A stretch of 50,673 nucleotides of DNA from Micavibrio sp. (GCA_028290825.1 JAQGJB010000113.1:1-50673), one strand, 5' to 3'. Positions 33,906 to 42,551 are shown, numbered from the stretch's first letter. Notes: generated by a model from the letters alone, not told the origin. Program-made: numbers and translations.

Positions 33906-33919
33906 AATCTTTTGTTAAC
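33904..33919 (+). promoter_or_regulatory. CtrA-type box upstream of ctrA
   Basis: TTAA-TCTTTTG-TTAAC is an exact match to the full CtrA consensus TTAA-N7-TTAAC. It lies about 155 nt before the ctrA start. A near-copy, TTAA-TCTTTG-TTAAT (one T fewer), lies at 33976-33990, and more TTAA half-sites follow at 33998-34001 and 34008-34011. This fits autoregulation of ctrA, as known in Caulobacter. Confidence 0.6.
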
Positions 33920-34070
33920 CCATTGAATCCTTTCCCTTATTTTTTCAAATCGTTAAAAAGATGTTTGATAACGCCTTAATCTTTGTTAATATGGTTGTTA
34001 AGAAAGCTTAATAATAAAGAAAAACACCTCTCTTTTCACACAAATCACAATCACTGCGGGGATGACCAAC

Positions 34071-34772
34071 ATGCGTGTACTACTTGTTGAAGACGACAAA
34101 TCTGTCGCCAAGAGCATTGAACTGATGCTGAAATCCGAAGGCTATATCGTCGACCTGACAGACCTGGGCGAAGACGGGCTGGAAATCGGCAAGATCTACG
34201 ACTACGACATTATCATTCTCGACCTCATGCTTCCCGACATGGACGGCTATGATGTCCTTAAAGCACTGCGCGCCTCCAAGGTTGCAACCCCGATTCTGAT
34301 CCTGTCCGGCCTGTCCGAACTCGACAATAAGATCAAGGGCCTCGGCTTCGGCGCCGACGACTACCTGACCAAACCTTTCGACAAACGCGAACTGATCGCC
34401 CGTATCCAGGCCATCGTCCGCCGCTCCCAGGGCCACAGCCAGAGCGTCATCATGACGGGCAAGGTTAAAGTCAACCTCGATACCCGTACCGTGGAAGTGG
34501 ACAGCAAACCGCTGCACCTCACCGGCAAGGAATACGGTATCCTCGAATTGCTCTCTCTGCGGAAGGGTTCGTCCCTGACCAAGGAAATGTTCCTGAACCA
34601 CCTCTATGGCGGCATGGACGAACCTGAAGTGAAAATCATCGATGTATTTATCTGCAAACTGCGCAAGAAGCTTCAGACCGCAGCCGGTGGCGATAACTAC
34701 ATCGAAACCGTCTGGGGCCGCGGCTACGTCCTGCGCGATCCGGAAGCGGATAAGAAAAAAGCGACGGCCTGA
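34071..34772 (+). CDS. ctrA: Cell-cycle response regulator CtrA
   Basis: A 233-residue OmpR-type response regulator. Residues 1-115 are the receiver ([20 protein letters not shown], phosphoacceptor Asp51 in [13 protein letters not shown], Lys in [10 protein letters not shown]). Residues ~125-230 are the winged helix with the almost invariant CtrA block [40 protein letters not shown] and [15 protein letters not shown]. CtrA is phosphorylated by the CckA-ChpT pathway and controls flagellar and cell-cycle genes. ATG 34071 is chosen because it gives the standard MRVLL start and GCGGGG lies 9 nt upstream; ATG 34062 has no usable site. The C-terminus is short with KKKATA, unlike the Caulobacter Ala-Ala degradation tag, which may alter ClpXP proteolysis. 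Confidence 0.95.
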   Translation: MRVLLVEDDKSVAKSIELMLKSEGYIVDLTDLGEDGLEIGKIYDYDIIILDLMLPDMDGYDVLKALRASKVATPILILSGLSELDNKIKGLGFGADDYLTKPFDKRELIARIQAIVRRSQGHSQSVIMTGKVKVNLDTRTVEVDSKPLHLTGKEYGILELLSLRKGSSLTKEMFLNHLYGGMDEPEVKIIDVFICKLRKKLQTAAGGDNYIETVWGRGYVLRDPEADKKKATA

Positions 34773-34792
34773 GGCTTCGCGGCTATAATTTT

Positions 34793-34826
34793 AAAAAGCA
34801 CCGGCATCATCGCCGGTGCTTTTTTA
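34793..34826 (+). terminator. Intrinsic terminator after ctrA
   Basis: A perfect 13-bp stem: AAAAAGCACCGGC (34793-34805), loop ATCATC, GCCGGTGCTTTTT (34812-34824), then TT. Confidence 0.9.
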
Positions 34827-34856
34827 TTGCCGTTAAGCAGGCAATTTCTCCAAACA

Positions 34857-34882
34857 AAAAACCCGCCGGTTGGCGGGTTTTT
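34857..34882. terminator. Terminator of the converging minus-strand gene pair
   Basis: A perfect 11-bp stem: AAAAACCCGCC (34857-34867), loop GGTT, GGCGGGTTTTT (34872-34882), with A and T runs on both sides. It lies 16 nt beyond the stop of the minus-strand gene at 34899 and could also back up the ctrA terminator. Confidence 0.85.
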
Positions 34883-34898
34883 AAAAACGAATGGCAGA

Positions 34899-35483
34899 TT
34901 ACATACCCGGTGGACTCATGCTCGGCCCTGCCATGCCGGGCACTGTCGCCATGGTGTTCTGCTGAAGCTGGGTTGCTGGCGGAGAATTGACGGCGGGTGC
35001 GCCATAAGCGCCAACCATGCCAGTTTTAGGTTCGATACTGCGCATCGAAATAGCCTCGGATTTTATGCTCAGCATCGACAGAAGGTTGCCGATCTGTGGC
35101 GATCCGGGCGTATTGCCCATCGTTGCAAGGCCCTGAGACTGGCCTAGGGCACCAAGCACATTGCCGCCAATACCGGAAAATAAATTGCCGAACATGGGCA
35201 GAATACCCTGCAACATTGTCATCATGCTGCCCAGGCCCGCAAGGCGGAACATACCGCTCATTTCACGGGATTGAAATTCCGGCGCAACGCTGCCCAGCAG
35301 ACCCGTCATGCGTCCCGGATTACTATTCAGCAACATCGCCGAAGTCGTCGCCATGCCAACCGGCGCACGGGGCGCGGAAGCTTCAAACTGCCGTGCCGCT
35401 GCATTATGGCCCGTGGCATCCATAGTCTTTACGGCATCCCCGACATAAACATTCCGGGTATCTTCGCGCAGCCCGAGAGACAT
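34899..35483 (-). CDS. Met/Gly-rich protein of unknown function
   Basis: A 194-residue protein. The central region (~75-115) is rich in Met, Gly and Leu with hydrophobic runs (MFRLAGLGSMMTMLQGILPM, FGNLFSGIGGNVLGALG), while the C-terminal third is Pro/Ala/Gln-rich and probably disordered. No known family is recognised. Its start has AGAAGGAG 9 nt upstream, embedded in the end of the upstream gene, so the two are expressed together. It faces ctrA, sharing the terminator region. Confidence 0.55.
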   Translation of the reverse strand: MSLGLREDTRNVYVGDAVKTMDATGHNAAARQFEASAPRAPVGMATTSAMLLNSNPGRMTGLLGSVAPEFQSREMSGMFRLAGLGSMMTMLQGILPMFGNLFSGIGGNVLGALGQSQGLATMGNTPGSPQIGNLLSMLSIKSEAISMRSIEPKTGMVGAYGAPAVNSPPATQLQQNTMATVPGMAGPSMSPPGM

Positions 35484-35485
35484 GA

Positions 35486-35854
35486 TTATTCACTCCTTCT
35501 ATTAAATTTCGTATCCCGCACCATCAGCGGCAGAATATACATATCCTTAATTTCCTTATCGTCCATAAGGACGACATAAACTTCACGCGCCGCCATCATC
35601 GGCTTTTGCAAAGGCTTATGGATTGTCATCCCAAGCTCCAACGCCTCGCCATCCTGGGCTACAAAAGTCAGGGTCGAAAGATCGACATCATATTCGGCCC
35701 AGTTCAAAATCATCGGCAGCGGCTTATTGTGAAGAACCCATATATTGCCGCGTTCATTGACCATAAGGTCCACAGTCATCATCGTTGCAAGAGTGGCCTG
35801 GGCCGAGCTTTCCACGGCCAGCCCGAACGGGTTGTCTTCTGCTTCAGTCCACAT
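35486..35854 (-). CDS. Small protein of unknown function, partner of the Met/Gly-rich gene
   Basis: A 122-residue cytosolic protein with mixed strands and helices: VDLMVNERGNIWVLHNKPLP, LNWAEYDVDLSTLTFVAQDG and MAAREVYVVLMDDKEIKDMYILPLMV. The strand-rich centre suggests a small beta domain, but no family is recognised. It is the first gene of a two-gene minus-strand unit between ctrA and pgsA, 2 nt before the next gene. The longer plus-strand frame across this interval belongs to no gene. Confidence 0.55.
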   Translation of the reverse strand: MWTEAEDNPFGLAVESSAQATLATMMTVDLMVNERGNIWVLHNKPLPMILNWAEYDVDLSTLTFVAQDGEALELGMTIHKPLQKPMMAAREVYVVLMDDKEIKDMYILPLMVRDTKFNRRSE

Positions 35855-36015
35855 GATTTTCAGTCCCTGGTTACGCTTATTTTTTTATATTACCTGAATC
35901 CTACCCTGAAATTATTAAGATATCGTTTACTTTTAAGAGAACAGGCGCCCGACAACCGCCGCTTTAAGGCGTTCAATGTAATTCATCCTATTTTCAAGGC
36001 TTTAGCGAAATGCTA

Positions 36016-36021
36016 TATAAT
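36016..36021 (+). promoter_or_regulatory. -10 element close to the pgsA start
   Basis: TATAAT within TGCTATATAAT, ending 4 nt before ATG 36026. No usable Shine-Dalgarno sequence is present, so pgsA may be leaderless. It resembles the TGCTAT element before flhA and pyrD. Confidence 0.35.
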
Positions 36022-36025
36022 AGGC

Positions 36026-36568
36026 ATGATTAATTTCGCTAATTTTTTAACAATTTCAAGAATCGTCGCCACCCCGCTTCTGGTCCTGTTGATGCTGGCC
36101 GATTTTCCGATGGCGATGTGGACCGCCCTTGCGCTTTATATTGTAATTGCGCTGACCGACTGGCTCGACGGCCATATTGCCCGGGCCTATAATCAGGGTT
36201 CCGATTTTGGCCGTGTCATGGACCCCATTGCCGATAAAATTCTCGTCGCTGCGATGTTCGTTGCGCTGGCTGCAAATCATGTGATCTCCGGGTGGTGGCT
36301 GGCCCTCCCCGTTCTGATCCTGATCCGCGAATTCATGGTTGCCGGCCTGCGCGAATATCTCGGCTCCAAAAAGATCACCGTCCATGTCTCGAAGCTGGCC
36401 AAGTGGAAGACCACGACCCAGATGATCGCCCTCGGCTTTCTCGTCGCTGGCCGTGATATCCCCGATGCGCAGTATTGCGGGCTTCTTCTCCTCGCCCTCG
36501 CGACAATCCTGACCATTGTCACCGGCTGGGATTACGCGCGCGGCGCAAAGGGTCATTTCGCGTCGTAA
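36026..36568 (+). CDS. pgsA: CDP-diacylglycerol-glycerol-3-phosphate 3-phosphatidyltransferase
   Basis: A 180-residue inner-membrane enzyme making phosphatidylglycerol phosphate from CDP-diacylglycerol and glycerol-3-phosphate. The diagnostic CDP-alcohol phosphotransferase motif is intact: DGHIAR, then G8 residues on, then DPIADK (DGxxAR-x8-G-x3-D-x3-D, residues ~50-75). Four to five membrane segments are visible. Start at ATG 36026 matches the family length; an upstream frame to 35606 has no ribosome site and no homologous sequence. Confidence 0.93.
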   Translation: MINFANFLTISRIVATPLLVLLMLADFPMAMWTALALYIVIALTDWLDGHIARAYNQGSDFGRVMDPIADKILVAAMFVALAANHVISGWWLALPVLILIREFMVAGLREYLGSKKITVHVSKLAKWKTTTQMIALGFLVAGRDIPDAQYCGLLLLALATILTIVTGWDYARGAKGHFAS

Positions 36569-36621
36569 CGGCGCGGAACCTGCATACCTCCAAATTCCAC
36601 CTAAACACCCCTTCGCAAAGC

Positions 36622-36630
36622 TGCTATAGC
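36622..36630 (+). promoter_or_regulatory. Extended -10 before pyrD
   Basis: TG-C-TATAGC ends 7 nt before ATG 36638, which implies a leaderless or nearly leaderless transcript. No Shine-Dalgarno sequence lies between. Confidence 0.4.
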
Positions 36631-36637
36631 TGCAGTC

Positions 36638-37723
36638 ATGACCAACCTCGCCGAAAAATTTTATCCTGCTCTGCGGCCCCTTCTGTTCCGCATGGAAGCC
36701 GAGGCTGCGCACCGCCTGACAATCCGCGCGTTGAAAGTCCTGCCGCGCTCCTCCGAAACCCACGACGATCCTGCCCTCCGCATCACCCTGTGGGACCGCA
36801 ACTTCCCGAACCCTGTCGGCCTCGCCGCCGGGTTCGATAAAAACGCCGAAGTGATCGCCGCGATGTTCGGTTTCGGTTTCGGCTTCGTCGAGGCCGGAAC
36901 GGTGACCCCCAAACCTCAAAAAGGCAATCCCCGCCCGCGTATTTTTCGCGATCTCGAACAGGAAGCCGTTATCAACCGCATGGGCTTTCCCAATGTCGGC
37001 CTGAACACCTTCAAAACCAATCTTGAAAAATTCCTTGGCACACGCCCGCGCCCGAACGGGCTTGTCGGCATCAATATCGGCATGAACAAATCGCAGACCG
37101 ATGCGTTGAAAGATTACGCCTTGCTGGTGCGCACGCTTGGCCCCTTCGCCGATTACATGACCATCAATATTTCCTCTCCCAATACTCCCGGGCTGCGCAA
37201 CCTGCAGGACCCCGGGGCGTTCCGCGATCTCATGTCCGGCCTTTTGCTGGAGCGTGAAAAATCCTGCGGCAAAACCATGCCCCCGCCGCTTCTGGTGAAG
37301 CTCGCCCCCGACCTGACGGAAGACCAGCAGGAATCCCTCGCCCATGCCGCGCTTGATTCAAAAATAGACGGCCTGATCCTGACCAACACCACACTGGAAC
37401 GCCCCGCCTATCTTCAGGAAAGTTTCAGGTCTCAAAAAGGTGGCCTCAGCGGCAGACCGCTGACCGATAAATCAACCGCCATCATCCGTAATTTCTACCG
37501 TCTGACCGGTGGGAAACTACCCATCATCGGCGCGGGCGGCATTTCCTCCGCCGAAGACGCCTATACCAAAATCCGGGCCGGGGCCTCGATGGTCCAGCTC
37601 TACTCCGCCCTTGTCTATAACGGCCCGGGTCTGGTGCGCCAGATCACGGGCGGCCTCGCCGCCCTTGTCAAAGCAGACGGTTTTTCCCATATCGGGGAAG
37701 CCATCGGGAAAGATGCGCAATAA
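36638..37723 (+). CDS. pyrD: Dihydroorotate dehydrogenase (quinone), class 2
   Basis: A 361-residue FMN enzyme oxidising dihydroorotate to orotate in pyrimidine synthesis. Features: FPNPVGLAAGFDKNAEVI, EAGTVTPKPQKGNPRPRIFR, NRMGFPNVG, VDYMTINISSPNTPGLRNLQ with the catalytic Ser of class 2 enzymes, then LVKLAPDLT, LTNTTLERP, and IGAGGISSAEDAYTKIRAGASMVQLYSALVY. The N-terminal amphipathic helix (LAEKFYPALRPLLFRM) is the quinone and membrane binding part of class 2. It follows pgsA closely on the same strand. Confidence 0.95.
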   Translation: MTNLAEKFYPALRPLLFRMEAEAAHRLTIRALKVLPRSSETHDDPALRITLWDRNFPNPVGLAAGFDKNAEVIAAMFGFGFGFVEAGTVTPKPQKGNPRPRIFRDLEQEAVINRMGFPNVGLNTFKTNLEKFLGTRPRPNGLVGINIGMNKSQTDALKDYALLVRTLGPFADYMTINISSPNTPGLRNLQDPGAFRDLMSGLLLEREKSCGKTMPPPLLVKLAPDLTEDQQESLAHAALDSKIDGLILTNTTLERPAYLQESFRSQKGGLSGRPLTDKSTAIIRNFYRLTGGKLPIIGAGGISSAEDAYTKIRAGASMVQLYSALVYNGPGLVRQITGGLAALVKADGFSHIGEAIGKDAQ

Positions 37724-37753
37724 CTTCGCTGGCAAGACGAATAAATTTTACGT

Positions 37754-37759
37754 TACAAT
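37754..37759 (+). promoter_or_regulatory. -10 element close to the TipF-like gene
   Basis: TACAAT ends 8 nt before ATG 37768, with no Shine-Dalgarno sequence between, consistent with a leaderless transcript. Confidence 0.3.
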
Positions 37760-37767
37760 ACACCACC

Positions 37768-39183
37768 ATGTTTTCATTCTCTTCCAACCGATCCGACAAC
37801 ACCGAAGACTCCGGCGCCAATAAACGTGGCGAAGGTTTCCGCTTCAGTATACCGAAACGCCAGGACGTCTTTCAGTTTGCCCGCTCCCGCCGGGGCCGTA
37901 TCGGCCTTCTTGCCGGGACGATCACAGCCATCGTCTTTGTCGCCGCCGCACATGCCAACGCAGAAAACACTTACCTGATCCTCGGCGTCGTCGCCGTCGG
38001 CGCGCTTGTCGTCTATGATATCGCCAGCCGCCGTGTATGGGAAATCACCATCACCGAACAAATGCAAAACCTTGGCCGCAATCACGACCGCCTGGTTCGT
38101 GAAGTCGCCCGCAACCGCACCGAAGTCGCCGCCTTGAAGGAGGGCCTCAGCGACACCGCCACCGCCGTCCGCGCCATGGGCAAGGACTACGCGCCCGCCC
38201 GCTCGATCGAAGCCCGTATGATCGAAACCATCATCGCCCAGCTCAGCATCATGGGCACCACCCCGCGCGCTCAACTGAACGCCGAAGGGGAACCCGCCGC
38301 GATCGAGGACCCCATTGACGACATCCTTAATCTTGAAGTCTCCCCGCCGACACGCGCCCCTCACAACCCCGGCGCCCTCGAATCCGCATTGCAGCCTAAC
38401 TTCGATAAATTCAGCGACACGGTCATCATGGAGCTTATCCGCCATGCCGTGCGTAACGACAATCTCGACGTCTTCGTTCAACCCATCGTCAGCCTGCCGC
38501 AACGCAAGCTGCGTATGTATGAAGTCTTTGCCCGCCTGCGTGCCAATGCGGGCGCTTATATCCCCGCCTCGCGCTATCTCGAACTGGCCACCAAGGAATC
38601 GCTTGTCTCGGTTATCGACAATCTGCTTCTCCTCCGCTGCCTGCAGATTCTCCGCGACCGCCGCAATGACCCTTCCGACATTCCCTATGTCCTGAACATT
38701 ACCTCCAACACGCTGAATGACACAGGCTTCATGAATGACCTTGTGACCTTCCTGGCGCAATACCGCATGCTGGCCTCCCGCCTGATTTTTGAAATGCCCT
38801 TCACCGACATCGAGGCGGCGGGAAAAACCCTCATCGAAATGCTCGACGGCCTGTCGCAACTCGGCTGCCGCTTCTCGGTCGATCAGGTAAGGAAACGCCG
38901 TATCGATATCAACATGCTGAAATCCCGTCATGTGCGCTTTATCAAACTCGACGCAGGCTGGTTACTGCGCGAAGCCAAACAACCGGATGGCGCCAGCAAG
39001 GTCCGCAAACTAAAGGGGCAGCTTGATCGCTCCGGCCTCGACCTGATCGTCGAAAAGATTGAAAAGGACGCCGAACTCCGCGAACTCCTGGAATACGGCA
39101 TCGATTTCGGCCAGGGCTACCTGTTCGGTAAACCCGACCTCCATTCTGTTTATAAATCGATGGAAAAGAACTACGGCGCCTAA
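37768..39183 (+). CDS. TipF-like membrane protein with a degenerate EAL domain
   Basis: A 471-residue protein. Two membrane segments lie at about residues 44-62 and 70-88 (GLLAGTITAIVFVAAAHA and LILGVVAVGALVVYD), then a coiled-coil region (~95-140, MQNLGRNHDRLVREVARNRT) and an EAL domain (~220-470). EAL motifs are altered: YEVFARLR for the EAL motif, FSVDQV where DDFG is usual, then IKLDAGWL and the end FGQGYLFGKPD, which is normal. Losing the DDF aspartate suggests a c-di-GMP receptor rather than an active phosphodiesterase. This membrane-coiled coil-EAL order is that of Caulobacter TipF, a polar flagellum positioning protein. It stands apart from the flagellar genes. Confidence 0.75.
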   Translation: MFSFSSNRSDNTEDSGANKRGEGFRFSIPKRQDVFQFARSRRGRIGLLAGTITAIVFVAAAHANAENTYLILGVVAVGALVVYDIASRRVWEITITEQMQNLGRNHDRLVREVARNRTEVAALKEGLSDTATAVRAMGKDYAPARSIEARMIETIIAQLSIMGTTPRAQLNAEGEPAAIEDPIDDILNLEVSPPTRAPHNPGALESALQPNFDKFSDTVIMELIRHAVRNDNLDVFVQPIVSLPQRKLRMYEVFARLRANAGAYIPASRYLELATKESLVSVIDNLLLLRCLQILRDRRNDPSDIPYVLNITSNTLNDTGFMNDLVTFLAQYRMLASRLIFEMPFTDIEAAGKTLIEMLDGLSQLGCRFSVDQVRKRRIDINMLKSRHVRFIKLDAGWLLREAKQPDGASKVRKLKGQLDRSGLDLIVEKIEKDAELRELLEYGIDFGQGYLFGKPDLHSVYKSMEKNYGA

Positions 39184-39188
39184 TATTA

Positions 39189-39218
39189 TTGACATAACCA
39201 GAAACCATTTGATATTGT
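39189..39218 (+). promoter_or_regulatory. Promoter of the unknown gene after the TipF-like gene
   Basis: TTGACA (39189-39194), 18 nt, TATTGT (39213-39218), ending 7 nt before ATG 39226. The -35 is a perfect consensus and overlaps the region directly after the TipF-like stop. The position predicts a leaderless transcript. Confidence 0.45.
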
Positions 39219-39225
39219 CAGGGCC

Positions 39226-39810
39226 ATGCCAGCAAACAACGCAATCCCGGCCAGTATCAGGGCTCTGTTTTCGCCAAGGGATATCACCTTCGCCGGAATA
39301 GATTTGCATGGTCGCGATGTCTGCGCACTGCTTCTGGCCGGGGGCGAAGAAAAACCGCGTGTCTGCCGCCGCGATGATCTGCAGAATTATTCAGCCTCCC
39401 CGGCACATTCCGATCCCGTTTATGCGACGGCCCGGCAGGCTTTGGCGGACGCCATCCAGCGCGATGTCAAATTCGAACTGACCCGCAAGGACCTGCCCCA
39501 GATCGCCCATGTTGAACTCCTGCAATACGATATGGTGCGCGTGACGTTTCACGAAGTGGACGCCCGTCTAAACAAGCAAGCCAACGGCCATATTCTTCTG
39601 ACCACCGAACTTAAAGGCCTTTTGAAAAATGCAAAACCTGAGCTTGATTACAACAGCGAAAATCTCGGACTGAAAATGCGCAGCGCCACCTTGCATAACA
39701 TTTTCATCTTTACCTCCGTCGCCGAAGGCCGCATTCCGGAAGATAACCGCTATAGAAGATTCGTCAGCGAAACCTTCGAATCCAGCCCGCCAAAACTCCA
39801 GAACCTATAG
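39226..39810 (+). CDS. Unknown protein downstream of the TipF-like gene
   Basis: A 194-residue cytosolic protein, mixed alpha/beta: FAGIDLHGRDVCALLLAGG, then VELLQYDMVRVTFHEVDARL and MRSATLHNIFIFTSVAEGRI. I do not recognise a family. It begins 42 nt after the TipF-like gene on the same strand and has its own promoter-like sequence. A role in the same pathway as TipF is possible but not shown. Confidence 0.5.
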   Translation: MPANNAIPASIRALFSPRDITFAGIDLHGRDVCALLLAGGEEKPRVCRRDDLQNYSASPAHSDPVYATARQALADAIQRDVKFELTRKDLPQIAHVELLQYDMVRVTFHEVDARLNKQANGHILLTTELKGLLKNAKPELDYNSENLGLKMRSATLHNIFIFTSVAEGRIPEDNRYRRFVSETFESSPPKLQNL

Positions 39811-39894
39811 AATCCAACCCCTCCCGGGCCTATCCCATCCCTACCCGCCGTGCTATGTTTTAATCCTGCTTTGACCCATCAGGATTCGTCTATC

Positions 39895-41754
39895 ATGCTG
39901 AAACACATTCTGTTTCTCTCGGCCCTCCTTTTCTCAATGCCTGCCCTGGCGCAAATGACGGCCAGCGCGCCGTCCGGTTCTGCCCCGAAGGCGGCACAGA
40001 CCGCCGGTCCGGTTCACGCTCTGGCCATGCACGGCGCGGCCAGATACGGCGCGAATTTCAAAAATTTAGACTACGTAAATCCCGACGCACCCAAGGGCGG
40101 TACGTTCCGCCAGTTCGCAATGGGAACATTCGACTCCCTCAACCCCTTCATCGTCAAGGGCAATGCGACCGGGGCCGTCGGCATGATCTACCAGTCCCTT
40201 ATGGAGCAATCACTGGACGAACCCTTCACCAAATATGGCCAGCTGGCCAAAACCATCGAAGTGCCCGAGGACCGCAGCTGGATTATTTTCAATCTTTATC
40301 CTGAAGCGAAGTGGCACGACGGCACGGCGCTCACCGCAGACGACGTTGTCTGGACCTATAACACCCTGATCACCGAAGGCTCACCGATATACCGTGTTTA
40401 TTATTCTCACGTGAAATCCGCCGAAGCTCTCTCACCCACCCGCGTCAAATTCACCTTCGACATGGCCAACAACCGCGAACTCCCCCTGATCATGGGTGAA
40501 CTCAACATCCTTCCAAAACATTACTGGACGTCGGAGGGGCGCAAATTCGGCGAAACCACCCTGACACCGCCTCTGGGCAGCGGCCCTTATAAAGTTTCTG
40601 TCGTAAAGCCCGGCGACACGGTCGAACTGACCCGCGTCAAGGACTGGTGGGCGAAAGACCTGCCGATCAACCGCGGGCGCTATAATTTCGACACGCTCAC
40701 TTATACTTACTTCCGAGATGAAACCGTCGCCATTGAGGCTTTCTTTGGTGGCCGTTACGATTTCCGTTCAGAGGCCAGCGCCAAGGTCTGGAATACCGCC
40801 TACAATGTGCCGCAGGTGAAAGATGGCCGGATCAAAAAGGAAATGATCCCGAACCATCTGCCGCAGGGTGCGCAGGGTTTCATCTACAACACAAGGCGCA
40901 AGGTTTTCCAGGATATTGAAGTCCGCAAGGCCCTCGCTTACGCCTTCGACTTCGAATGGTCAAACAAGCAATTTGCCTTCGGCAATTACAGCCGTACGCA
41001 CAGCTATTTCTCAAACACGGAAATGGCGGCGGAGGCCTTCCCGGATGCCGCCGAACTGAAAATCCTCGAACCGTTCCGGGACAAACTCCCGCCGGAGGTT
41101 TTTTCAAGCATCTATAAACCGCCTGTCACCGACGGCACCGGCAATATCCGGGAAAACCTGAAAACCGCCTCCGACATTCTGACCCACGCCGGTTATGTTC
41201 TTGGTAAAGACGGCGTCCGCATCAACGAAAAAACCGGCACGCGGCTCGAATTTGAATTCGTAACCGATAACCAGCTGTTCGAACGATGGGTCGCACCTTT
41301 TATCCAGAACCTGAATAAAATCGGTGTAAAGGCAACCTTCCGCATCGTCGACAATGCGCAGTACGAAAACCGGATGAAGAAATTCGACTACGACATGACT
41401 GTAATGACGATGGGGCAGAGTGTCTCCCCCGGGAACGAACAACTCGATTACTGGGGTTCCGCCAACGTCGATAATGTCGGCGGTCACAATTATATGGGCG
41501 TTAAAAACCCTGTTGTTGACGACCTGATCAGGGGCATCATCGGGGCGCAGACGCGCGAAGACCTCGTCCTCCACTGCCGCGCCCTCGACCGCGTTTTGCA
41601 ATGGAGCTACCTCATGATTCCGAATTGGTATTTAAGCGCGTGGCGCATCGCCCACTGGGATAAGTTCGGCAAGCCAGCCAAAAGCGCGGAATACGGCCTT
41701 AGCATCGCCGATACCTGGTGGGCGAAAGATGCCGGAAAGGCTGCCGGGAAATGA
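39895..41754 (+). CDS. yejA: Peptide ABC transporter substrate-binding protein YejA
   Basis: A 619-residue periplasmic protein of the SBP_bac_5 family. A signal peptide (KHILFLSALLFSMPALAQ) precedes DYVNPDAPKGGTFRQFAMGT and the conserved KWHDGTALTADDVVWTYNTL, LIMGELNILPKHYW and LPQGAQGFIYNTRRKVFQD segments, which fit the YejA microcin C/peptide-binding subgroup. Start at ATG 39895 is used because the longer frame lacks a signal peptide and AGGA lies upstream. The stop overlaps the next gene as ATGA. Its permease partners yejB and yejE are 4.7 kb further on. Confidence 0.9.
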   Translation: MLKHILFLSALLFSMPALAQMTASAPSGSAPKAAQTAGPVHALAMHGAARYGANFKNLDYVNPDAPKGGTFRQFAMGTFDSLNPFIVKGNATGAVGMIYQSLMEQSLDEPFTKYGQLAKTIEVPEDRSWIIFNLYPEAKWHDGTALTADDVVWTYNTLITEGSPIYRVYYSHVKSAEALSPTRVKFTFDMANNRELPLIMGELNILPKHYWTSEGRKFGETTLTPPLGSGPYKVSVVKPGDTVELTRVKDWWAKDLPINRGRYNFDTLTYTYFRDETVAIEAFFGGRYDFRSEASAKVWNTAYNVPQVKDGRIKKEMIPNHLPQGAQGFIYNTRRKVFQDIEVRKALAYAFDFEWSNKQFAFGNYSRTHSYFSNTEMAAEAFPDAAELKILEPFRDKLPPEVFSSIYKPPVTDGTGNIRENLKTASDILTHAGYVLGKDGVRINEKTGTRLEFEFVTDNQLFERWVAPFIQNLNKIGVKATFRIVDNAQYENRMKKFDYDMTVMTMGQSVSPGNEQLDYWGSANVDNVGGHNYMGVKNPVVDDLIRGIIGAQTREDLVLHCRALDRVLQWSYLMIPNWYLSAWRIAHWDKFGKPAKSAEYGLSIADTWWAKDAGKAAGK

Positions 41755-42551
41755 AGATTGCCATCGTCATCCCCGCCCGTTATGCATCCACCCGCTTTCC
41801 CGGAAAACCACTGGCGCTGATTGGCGGAAAATCGATGGTGCAGCGTGTCTATGAACTGGCACAGGCCGCCGCTACGGGGCTTGATAACGTCGAAATCCTG
41901 ATCGCCACCGAAGATCAGCGCATTGCCGACCATGCCGCAGGTTTCAATGCCCCTTGCGTCCTGACCTCCGAAAACTGCCCCACAGGCTCCGACCGTGTGC
42001 TGGCCGCAATTCTGCAGATGCAGGGCCGGCCCGATTTTGTCGTCAACCTGCAGGGCGATGCCCCCTTCACACCTGTTGCCGTTGTGCGTGCGGTGATTGA
42101 GGAATGGATGGGCAATCCCGAACTCTCCGTCGTCACACCCATCGTCGCCCTGCGCTGGAAAGAACTCGATACGTTGCGCGACAATAAATCCGTAACCCCG
42201 TTCAGCGGCACAACCTGCGTCACCAACGAAGAAGGCCGCGCTCTCTGGTTCTCTAAAAACATCATCCCTGCCATCCGCCGGGAAAACCGCGACGATGAAT
42301 TCTCCCCCGTGCACCAGCATATCGGCCTCTATGGCTTCCGCACCGACATTCTCGAAAAATTCGTCACCCTGCCGGAGGGCCGCTACGAAAAAATCGAAGG
42401 GCTGGAACAGTTGCGCCTGATCGAAAACGATATTCCCGTGCAGACCGTAACGGTTGCCGTCGACCTTGGCATGGCCCAGTCCGGAATCGACAGCGTCGAA
42501 GACCTTGCGCGTGCTGAAATCCTCATGGGGCAAGGCGGCAATGCTGCGTAA
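41751..42551 (+). CDS. kdsB: 3-deoxy-manno-octulosonate cytidylyltransferase KdsB
   Basis: A 266-residue enzyme activating Kdo as CMP-Kdo for LPS core synthesis. The N-terminus IAIVIPARYASTRFPGKPLALIGGKSMVQRVYE, the CPTGSDRVLAA motif, the DFVVNLQGDAPF substrate motif and VHQHIGLYGFRTDILEKF are typical of the family. TGSDR replaces the more common TGTDR. The ATG overlaps the yejA stop (ATGA), and its end overlaps the following O-antigen ligase by 11 bp, so all are translationally linked. Confidence 0.9.
   Translation: MKIAIVIPARYASTRFPGKPLALIGGKSMVQRVYELAQAAATGLDNVEILIATEDQRIADHAAGFNAPCVLTSENCPTGSDRVLAAILQMQGRPDFVVNLQGDAPFTPVAVVRAVIEEWMGNPELSVVTPIVALRWKELDTLRDNKSVTPFSGTTCVTNEEGRALWFSKNIIPAIRRENRDDEFSPVHQHIGLYGFRTDILEKFVTLPEGRYEKIEGLEQLRLIENDIPVQTVTVAVDLGMAQSGIDSVEDLARAEILMGQGGNAA

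Noticed and set aside
35606-36025. A longer N-terminal extension of pgsA.
   Set aside because: The extra 140 residues have no homologous sequence, no ribosome site and overlap the minus-strand gene at 35486-35854.
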